From NCBI GenBank assembly GCA_030159075.1, contig BROG01000911.1, positions 62,001 through 126,000 on the forward strand: a stretch of DNA of 64,000 nucleotides, written 5' to 3'. The position numbers and the translations under genes are program-made. Origin of the DNA: Atrina japonica. Its lineage: Eukaryota > Mollusca > Bivalvia > Pterioida > Pinnidae. This document shows positions 57,301 to 64,000 of the stretch, piece after piece. Within the stretch, counting starts at the first letter, position 1; the number at the start of each line of letters is the position of its first letter. Below the pieces are notes generated by a model that worked only from the letters and a program-made list of their open reading frames with translations, searched no databases and was not told the DNA's origin.

Positions 57301-60300
57301 ATATAAAGAATGCAAAGAAGATGGTGAAGGAGGCCAAGTCTGACTATAAAGCCACTAAAACTGAAAGAGCCAAAGTGTAGGTTTTATTTTATTGGATATA
57401 TTTCCATAGTTTTAACAGGGCTGATAATTGGCCCTATTCCCAATGCAAAATACATGTGTTTTTTCCTAATTTGATGAAAGATATTCCCAATTTAGGGAAC
57501 AGACCATGACCATATTATAAAATGAATTATTGTAGAAGGGGGCGGGGGATTGCATAAAAAAATTGAGATTCCTTTACATTTATATATATGCATGTGTGCA
57601 AACCATTTTTCCCAATTTGAAAGAAATTCACATGAAAATTCCCAATTGCGTTGCCAATGTTGGTTTGCCAAAATTGGCAGAAGGCAGACTGTATTTATCC
57701 AGGTTCTTTGTTCTTTGTTCATTGATTGTGATTATAATATTTCAAGACACATCTTGTTATTGAAAATGCTTTTGTAGAAAAAAAATAGAGTTTCAAAACT
57801 TTGAAAAAGGAACATGACTACACATACTATGTTTAAGTGACAGAAAAGATATTCACATGTAAATCAAAATTTGTGATAATTCAAAAGAAAAAGCACAGAA
57901 AGTTGGTCTGAAAAAAGTAAATTGGATTTCATTTATTCTAATAAAGCTTTTCAGAACTTGGAATTTGAATGAGGTATGGATATTTTGTTTTTCCTTCAGT
58001 GCATTGGACAAAAGGAAAAAGCAACTGCAAAGACTAGAAGAACAACTGGTTAAGCTGGAAGTGCAAGCTACTGACAAGGTAAACATGGAATTTTGATTTT
58101 ACCACTTGAGATACTTCCATTTGAAGGATGATGGTTTCATTTCCTGTACCTCTAATATATGTGGAAGACAATCCCTTCTGTTTTCTCTCTCTCTCTTTAC
58201 TTGAGTGGGGAGGGGGTAGGTTTAGCTAGTTCATAATAAAAACACTTTTTTTAAAAAGAATATCTAGAAACATATAAACATAGGACTCAATGACGGTCTT
58301 GTTATATTTCAAACTTCACAAATTCATCAAAACATATTAGTTTATTGATTCCATTTTGAAGGTTTTTATAGTAAAAATATAGTGCAAAGGATGTAAATCT
58401 TCCCAGTATTATACTTGTGCCCTTTTAATATTAATTTTTATATCATTTTTAACTTTTAGTAAAGTATCGTATAGTTACCGTCTTTGAATTTACATTGTAT
58501 TGTATCTGTTTTGTATTTTGGATAACTTGCTTTACTTTAATGTATATATAGATTAAGGTATTTCTTTGCAGAATACACCAGTATATGTGTTTTGATGCTT
58601 CCATTTGCATGCATAGCTGTGTATATGTATTTATCTAAAATAGTAAATTTTCTGTTTACTCAGAATATGAATTTGAAGTCAATAAGGTTAATGTGATGGG
58701 TGCAGCCATACACTTTTTTTTATATTTGGTTCATGATACATTGTTTTACCAAACTATTCTGATATCTGAACAGACATATAAAAAGAAATGTATTCAGTCA
58801 TTTGGAAAGATTTAATAATACTCGTAGGAAAACATGACCCTAAAAAATCACAAGAATATGCATCTGTGCAAATAACTGCTACATTTCCGTAGAAAGATCC
58901 ATTTGTTTTGGCAGAAATGTCTCCGATTCTGCTTGAGAAAATGGTATCATATCAAGCACATATGAGACTATGTCAGTGTTGGGGTGATGGCATTTTAAAC
59001 GTTGGCCATATTTGTTGTGTTTGCCAATTTATAGCTCACCTCAACATAACAACGTTACAGCCATACAGTGCAATGTTATCTGTAACATTTTACCATCTTC
59101 CTCCATTCTTAAGTCAAATTGCTGACTTAAATGTCTGGTGAGGCCCATGCTTAAGAGCAGCAGCCATTTTTGTTTTGAGTTGATCTAAGTTTGAAACAAT
59201 TTGGACAATGAATCCGGAATATGACAAAATCAGGAACATGCCATTGGCTTATCGAACCATGAAAAATGAATCGTGAACCAAACATACCAAACAAACATGC
59301 CAAAAATACCAGAATAAACCACCCATGGTGTATCGTTGCAACACTTGTTATCGCATATAATTCATATCTTACTCATATATCCATGTAACTATGATAACCA
59401 TGACATACACACACTCAGAATCTTAGAAAGTGATTGTATGTAAGAACAAGCGTGTGAGTGGAACAGTCATATGATAAAAAATGGAATAAAAAGATTAATT
59501 ATTTCAATATTTTTGATTGCAGGAAGAAAATAAAGAAATTGCCTTGGGTACCTCTAAATTGAATTATTTAGATCCACGTATATCGGTTGCTTGGTATGTT
59601 TCAGTTTATATTTACTTTGTTGCAATAGATACATAAGTCTGTTCTGCCATAGACCAGATAATATCTAGCTAGATTTGCTTTTAATCTTTAAACACAATAT
59701 TCTTGATATAGTTTCACACAGTTTTTTTCAAGCTGCTATATACAAGATTTTTCTGAAGTAATGACACATGTTGATAATTCAAAACCTGAAACAAATCTCT
59801 CAGGATATCAGACTGAGCAGAACTATACTTTAAAAATCTGGAAACTCAAATGCCAACATTTTAAAAAGGTGTTAAAATGTCTTGAAGGCTAGTTTTGGAA
59901 AAATATGAAAATCCTTATTTCAAAACTGCTTTTGTACATCTTCAGATAAAGATGGGTTGCTGGTGGCAAAGGAAATATCTGTTTATATTTTTTTTTATTT
60001 CATTTAGATATATTTTATTTCATTTAGATTTACATCTACAAAATAATGATTGTGCTGTCCAGCACTTAATAAATGCATGCACCGTTAAATGATTACTGTA
60101 ATGTATCTAATTAAGGCATTCTTTTGGGGGTATTTCAGATTTATGGGCGCCTTAATTTGTATAAAAAAACTAACTTTCAATTAATAAGGATTTAATTGGA
60201 GCTTTGTCGATCTGGGGTTTCAAATCAACCTCAAGTATCCATGCAACATATCCAAGATAGATATGGTCTAGATGTTGTTTTTTATTTCTATTAGTTAATC

Positions 60301-61455
60301 AAGATCATTATCAGCTACAAACATCTGTAAAAGCGTAAAATTTCTGTGAATAAATATATCTTTTATGTTGTTTATTTAGTTTACTGCATGATGAAAACAA
60401 CTCGAGAGTCTACATTATCCCTTGTAATTATATGCTCTGTTCTTCATAAGTACTGATCCATAATCAGTCAAGTTCATCATATCAAATATGCTTCTTTATC
60501 AACATGCTGGTGTAATTAGTGTATTCAGTCTTTAAATTTATGTTGTTATATAAATTATATCAAGAGCAAAAACTTGATTTCAGATTGAAAATGAAATCCC
60601 AGTAATGTACGAAATTATTTGTTGGACATTCAGGAAATAGACTTTAACCTGTGCTGCCATCTGTTAGGTTGTACATCAGCAAGTTACTAATTAGGCTTGC
60701 GCTAAATAAACAATCCATAATGATTGTTGGTATCAATTATGTAACTGACAGTGCTGAATACAAATTGGTCTCTGATTGTATCTAAAATCTATTCCGTAAT
60801 GATTTTATCGACCTAAGGTTAAAAGATCATCTGATTTTGTTTATTTACTGTATCTTATCATTAAAGTTGTCAAAAAGCATCTTTGTTGGGGGGGTTGGGT
60901 TATTTTTTTGTTTGTTTAAAATGGTGCCTTTATTAAAATAAATAAACATAATATTGGTCTTTGTGGTGCCTTAAACAAAGCAGCGCCTAAAATTAGATAA
61001 ATTATGGTAGTGATGAATGGCAGTATTCACATTGGTTTACTTTGGAATAGCAAATTATCAAGTCACCCTACACACAAGTGATTTTAGGTTAATTTACAGA
61101 AGTTTAGAGACTCAAGTCTTATTTTCACACATTAATGAATATTTTCCCAGTTTTATAAAAAATAGTGTATCTTCAGGTATTGAAAGTTCCCCAATTAAGA
61201 GGGCAGGTGCTTTTGTGGATGTGAATAAGAAAAATCATTGCATTCATATAGTTGATCTTCATTAGAACCTCTTATAGTTGATCATGCATTTACATGTACA
61301 CTAATAATTTGTCTCAAATGCTCAAATTTCATTTATTTTGTCTGTTGTATAGGGTCAAGAAGTGGGATGTGCCCATAGAAAAAATCTACAACAAAACACA
61401 GAGGGAGAAGTTCCATTGGGCAATAGATATGGCTGGACCAGAATTTGAATTTTAA
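39372..61455 (+). CDS. TOP1: DNA topoisomerase I (type IB, nuclear), complete, 19 exons
   Basis: TOP1 relaxes supercoils by nicking one strand through a 3'-phosphotyrosine and letting the helix swivel. Exons: 39372-39413, 39683-39716, 42202-43169, 44329-44414, 45790-45895, 47896-47990, 48646-48761, 49543-49664, 50451-50573, 50998-51185, 51527-51590, 53404-53628, 54536-54790, 55548-55662, 56684-56811, 57282-57376, 58000-58078, 59523-59593, 61353-61455. They sum to 3015 bp, 1004 residues plus TAA. Layout: disordered N-terminal domain (1 to about 440), core from WKWWEEDR (about 442) through [19 protein letters not shown] and REDWKSKEM, coiled-coil linker (about 890-947), C-terminal domain. Catalytic residues R727, K771, R829, H871 and Y962 have spacings 44, 58, 42 and 91, identical to human R488/K532/R590/H632/Y723. 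Against human TOP1 (765 residues) the extra length lies in the N-terminal domain. The ATG has G at -3 and G at +4. The two tiny first exons are the least certain part, but their phases fit exactly. Confidence 0.98.
39531..39541 (+). promoter_or_regulatory. Possible YY1 site in TOP1 intron 1
   Basis: CAAGATGGCCG matches the core of the YY1 motif (AAGATGGCGGC), which in animal housekeeping genes often sits just downstream of the start of transcription. It is 118 bp after the end of exon 1. Motif match only. Confidence 0.3.
40375..40645 (+). mobile_element. Second copy of the 25417 repeat
   Basis: AAAATGGAGACAGACGATGT and, further on, CAACAAATATCAGACGTCGG match 25417-25790 in order and spacing, with many substitutions. 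It lies in TOP1 intron 2. Confidence 0.65.
41305..41400 (+). repeat. Dispersed repeat pair member 1
   Basis: ATCAAGCTCAAAATGGCTGA then TCGCTGAACAACAGAAAT recurs at 44488-44545 (ATCAAGCTCAAAATGTGTGA, TCGCTGAATAACTGCAAT), both on the plus strand, in TOP1 introns 2 and 4. The class is unknown. Confidence 0.55.
42202..43169 (+). CDS. TOP1: TOP1 exon 3: Ser/Lys/His-rich N-terminal domain
   Basis: This one 968-bp exon encodes residues 26-348. About residues 68-270 consist of some 15-20 imperfect repeats of the form [10 protein letters not shown], followed by (SPSK)n Ser-Pro repeats and two SUMO-type consensus sites, IKTE (K294) and IKEE (K337). In animal TOP1 this region is disordered, carries nuclear localisation signals and binds partners; it is Lys/Asp/His-rich but much less Ser-rich in vertebrates. 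Codons for Ser are mixed (AGC, TCA, TCC, AGT), so it is not a simple recent triplet expansion. The opposite strand shows long Leu/Glu-rich open frames that are shadows of this composition. Confidence 0.95.
44150..44281. mobile_element. Palindromic MITE, TTTACAAAGGTCCTAA arms
   Basis: Left arm TTTACAAAGGTCCTAAATCC; right arm, on the other strand, TTTTACAAAAGGTCCTAAGT. The ends trail into CCAGAAA and GGGCCC. It lies in the TOP1 intron between exons 3 and 4, about 50 bp from the exon 4 acceptor. The target duplication was not resolved. Confidence 0.65.
45333..45560. mobile_element. Mollusc-type dispersed repeat fragment
   Basis: Begins AGCTGTTCAAAGAACAGAAG then AGCTATTGCTGTCACTGCTT and CGGCGTCGGC, blocks I associate with an abundant mollusc repeat. 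A GCTCACCAAG word near 46009 and a fragment with the hairpin AGGCCCATTGGGCCT at 47457-47471 may belong to the same family. The class is uncertain. Confidence 0.45.
46503..47326 (-). mobile_element. 824-bp DNA transposon, CAGGGATTTAC ends
   Basis: Left end CAGGGATTTACATAGC; right end, on the other strand, CAGGGATTTACGGAAG. The flanks TCATG and GTCAC do not match as written; a shift of one base gives GTCAT against GTCAC. Minus-strand frames of 97 and 78 residues inside show no recognisable domain. It lies in the TOP1 intron between exons 5 and 6. Confidence 0.7.
52086..52370 (-). mobile_element. Third copy of the 25417 repeat (inverted)
   Basis: The plus strand shows TCTGTCCCGATTTTAAG, GCCGACGTCTGATATATGTT and TAAGACGTTCGCTGATTGGT, the reverse order of the 25417 copy. 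It lies in the TOP1 intron between exons 11 and 12. Confidence 0.65.
52981..53206 (+). mobile_element. 226-bp MITE, relative of the 22601 element
   Basis: Left end CAGGGGTCAACAATTGTG; right end, on the other strand, CAGGGCTCAATAATCAGG. It shares GAAAATTTTCCACTTGTCCT with 22601-22910. The flanks TTCTA and TGTTA agree only at three of five positions, so the duplication has decayed or the boundary is shifted. It lies in the TOP1 intron between exons 11 and 12. Confidence 0.75.
54000..54155 (-). mobile_element. SINE fragment
   Basis: GTTTTACTATCTCATCCGAA and CAAGACTCGAACCTGCAACC (complement of a tRNA-like B box, GTTCGAGTC) match the head and middle layout of the SINE at 6953-7240. It lies in the TOP1 intron between exons 12 and 13. 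Confidence 0.55.
54913..55220. mobile_element. 308-bp TA-flanked MITE, CYGTATTC ends
   Basis: Left end CTGTATTCTATCCATTAAGT; right end, on the other strand, CCGTATTCAACCCATTAAAT. TA is on both sides (54911-54912 and 55221-55222). The first eight bases resemble the ends of the element at 7424-8899. It lies in the TOP1 intron between exons 13 and 14. Confidence 0.75.
55937..56308. mobile_element. 372-bp MITE, CAGGGGCTGAAAA ends, 5-bp duplication CTGGA
   Basis: Left end CAGGGGCTGAAAATTTTCTT; right end, on the other strand, CAGGGGCTGAAAATTCTTTA. The flanks at 55932-55936 and 56309-56313 are both CTGGA. The GGGTCCAGGAC and GGTCCTCGGACTCG words inside occur in both orientations. It lies in the TOP1 intron between exons 14 and 15. 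Confidence 0.9.
57416..57690. mobile_element. Partial relative of the 20634 MITE
   Basis: Begins CAGGGCTGATAATTGG and contains several TTCCCAATT words, as in the 241-bp element at 20634-20874. I cannot find a matching right end or target duplication, so it is truncated or diverged. It lies in the TOP1 intron between exons 16 and 17. Confidence 0.5.
59523..59593 (+). CDS. TOP1: TOP1 exon 18 with the active-site tyrosine
   Basis: The exon reads [19 protein letters not shown] and on to [14 protein letters not shown] is the invariant type IB motif; the nucleophilic Tyr (residue 962) is codon 59565-59567. The following intron of about 1.8 kb contains a TA-flanked repeat. The last exon (61353-61455) encodes [20 protein letters not shown] and ends in EFEF, like the DYEF end of the human enzyme. 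Confidence 0.96.
60096..61007. mobile_element. 912-bp TA-flanked element
   Basis: Left end CTGTAATGTATCTAATTAAG; right end, on the other strand, CCATAATTTATCTAATTTTA. TA is on both sides (60094-60095 and 61008-61009). AGGC/GCGCC words follow both ends. It lies in the TOP1 intron between exons 18 and 19. It is less certain than the other TA-flanked elements because the ends differ at several positions. Confidence 0.55.
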
Positions 61456-64000
61456 CAGTGACTAGATATCTAGATGTTTTAATACAGTCCTTGTGATCTT
61501 ATGTAACATTTTTAAACAATAAGAAGGCATTTTTTTGTAATCAATTTCAAATGAAGATAGAATGGGTGGTTGTGAAGTATTCTCATGGGTATTGGCAGGA
61601 TAGTGTGCTAATTTTGAAGGTGAATGGAATTGAAATCATGCAATAGAAGAAAGTATTTTTATATTTTATTTTAAAAAATTAAAATGAATTTTGTTCTCAA
61701 CTGATTCTGATTTAAGTTTCCCTGTCACCTTAAGAAAAATGGTCTTAATGTCAAGATTTTATCATTGAAGGTTCTATTCTCAATTTTTACATATTAAAAT
61801 AACTTTAAAATGTAAATTAAACCATTGCAAAAAATATGTAAATTAAACCATTGCAAAAAATGAAATTTTCATATCTCAAAATAATGTAGAGAATTTTAGC
61901 CAATGTTGAAAAAGTATGATCTGTTAAATTCTTTTTACTTCAGATATTGGATTTCATTTTACGAATGTAAACATACCTGATTTTTTTATATATAAAATGT
62001 GTATTTTGGTGCAATGCCATATATGGAATGTTGATCACTGTCATGGTGTCCAGATTTTTCTTTTTTTCCCCCACTTTTTGAATAAGTAGACAAAACCAAT
62101 AATTTAGGTTAGAGTCCACTATCTACCAGTTTTACTTTCTATTTACTGCTAAACTACATAGGGATGGGAGTGTTCTATTGCATTTACTGGAAAACAAAAT
62201 GTTCATACTGTTACTTTATTTTCAACAATTGTATAAAATTGTAGTATATACAAACTAATAAGTGGAGTAAAAATGATGATACATATAATATTGAATATTA
62301 GGGAACATTAAGTGGACTCTATAAATGTGAATCTGTTTACTATAAAAGTTTTGAAGTTTTCATATTTTTCTGCAGGTGTATGTTGTTAGGTGTCTGTTTA
62401 TATCTGTCCCCAGACATTTTGGAACAGGTAACCTTTTATAGGCATTTGTCATTTGGTTTCAGATGTTCAAATAAAAACTATTATAGATCATATTTTGTTA
62501 CCTTGACATGTTATGGACACCTGCAGTTTAGTTCAGGGATCTATTAATTTTTGTGATACTTTTGAAAAAATGAAGTCTAGTGTTTTGTATTTTAAAGGAA
62601 ATGGAGTTAGTGAGGCATGGAGTATTGAAATGTCTTTGATTTTGTGGTAAATGTGTATATGCAACTCCATTTTCAGTTTGAATGTTTATCATTTCTTTAC
62701 TTCAATATTTACTTTGGTTCATGCTGGGAGAAAATTTGTTATAAGGGGATATGGTTATTGAAATATCTAGTTAATTTCTTGAAAATTGATTAATTATATC
62801 TGGCAGCTAAGTACAGACAGGTTGATAGTAAAAGGAGCAAATACATGAGCTCTTCTTAGTGTCTTGAATTTTGTTATGAAGTTATCAAAATTTTATTAGT
62901 TTTCATCATTTAATGGTGGCCATGTTAAAAATAAATGGGAGCATTCCCCCCTTCAATGAATGAAATTGATGTGGATACAAGTGTGTAGCTAAAATAACAG
63001 AAATATAATAGAGTTAAAGTTTAGTATCTGGCTGACAGTCTTGTATCAGTATTGATCCTGGTAAGCATTTACTAATTTTTCATCATAACATATTTCAGCT
63101 CCACTCTTTTGAAAACCACTTTCTTTATGTTGCCCCTTTCTTTAGGGAAAAATAATTGTTTCATGGAAAACAATGTATTCACTTCACTGCTGTCTTATCC
63201 CAGTCCTCTATATTGGGATCAGGTGTCATTTCTTTAAAGGATTTGATTAGATATATGGAACTTTATTACTACAGTGATGATGAAAGTAGATTTGGATTAC
63301 TATAGTTCATAATCGTATTGGAAATTTGTTACGTTATTGAAAATACTTCAACTTGCAGGGTGGGTTCTTGTCAATGAATATAAACCCAACTATCCCTATA
63401 CTTCATATTTGCTCTATTTTACAATAAACGTGACTTTATCAAGCTCTCCTGTATGTCATTTCAAGCCTCTCCGAGGTCCTCTTTTTCTATGACAATATTG
63501 TTCACGGTGATGTAAATATGTGTGAGTATCAGAACCAATCAGAAGTTTGTATATGAATGAGTAATCATGTGATATCCAATGAAAACAATTATAATATGTT
63601 GAAGTCTTTCAAATGGTAGAGGTATAAGATTGAATTTTTACTAGGTATTTTCCCATAAGAGTAATCTAAAAAAAAATAACACTGTGAATTTATGGCAATG
63701 GTATTTGTATATGAATCACTGCAAGTACTGCTTACTATTAGTATTAAAATCCCCCATAATATCAATAATGTATGGTGTTGAAAACTGATGAAATGGTTGT
63801 AAAATTGCAAAGAACAAAAATAATTTAACAGTCCATTGTGATTTAATACAGATTCAGTAAGATATTTGGCCTTAATAACGGGGGTTGAATATCTGGAATG
63901 TTTTTACAATGTTCATGAATTTCTCTGAACTTTGATGTAGTTGTAGTGTTTGTCATGTGACTTGTTATATAAGGGATAATCAATTGCATATTGGGTGTAT
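61456..64000 (+). other. TOP1 3' UTR and downstream sequence, no further gene seen
   Basis: AT-rich sequence with only short open frames and no recognisable protein. A 22-bp direct repeat occurs near 61810-61860 (TAAACCATTGCAAAAAATG). I recognise no transposon ends here. Confidence 0.6.
62470..62475 (+). terminator. Candidate TOP1 polyadenylation signal
   Basis: First canonical AATAAA after the TOP1 stop codon, 1.0 kb into the 3' UTR, followed by T- and GT-containing sequence. Further AATAAA hexamers occur near 62929 and at 63423, and ATTAAA variants occur near 61816 and 61840, so the real 3' end could be elsewhere. Confidence 0.45.

Overview
Eukaryotic (metazoan) genomic DNA, AT-rich, with long introns bounded by GT/AG splice sites and many dispersed repeats. 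A tRNA-headed SINE with the mollusc-type tail, and several repeat families that I associate with bivalve genomes, suggest a lophotrochozoan, most likely a bivalve mollusc. The species cannot be named from the sequence alone.

There are two protein-coding genes, arranged head to head. On the minus strand, SUPT16H (large subunit of the histone chaperone FACT) starts at 29059 and runs leftward through 23 recognisable exons to about 251. The last exons, encoding the end of the acidic tail, lie beyond the left edge. On the plus strand, TOP1 (nuclear type IB DNA topoisomerase I) is complete: 19 exons from the ATG at 39372 to the stop at 61455, encoding 1004 residues. All splice phases of both models close. 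The five catalytic residues of TOP1 keep the same spacing as in the human enzyme. Both proteins act on chromatin ahead of and behind RNA polymerase II.

The 10.3 kb between the two start codons holds a decayed Ty3/Gypsy-type retrotransposon (30542-33745, plus strand), a decayed L1/Tx1-like LINE (34500-36604, minus strand), microsatellites and unclassified repeats. I see no third gene there.

The introns are loaded with short non-autonomous DNA transposons. The most coherent set has ends beginning CAGGG and flanking 5-bp target duplications (five exact cases). It includes a 1.25 kb element present twice in opposite orientation inside SUPT16H, and two elements inserted end to end. Other elements are TA-flanked with CCGTATTC-type ends, a PIF/Harbinger-like MITE, a SINE with a perfect 13-bp duplication, and three tandem arrays (units of 33, 41 and 27 bp). 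The right 2.5 kb is the TOP1 3' UTR and downstream sequence.
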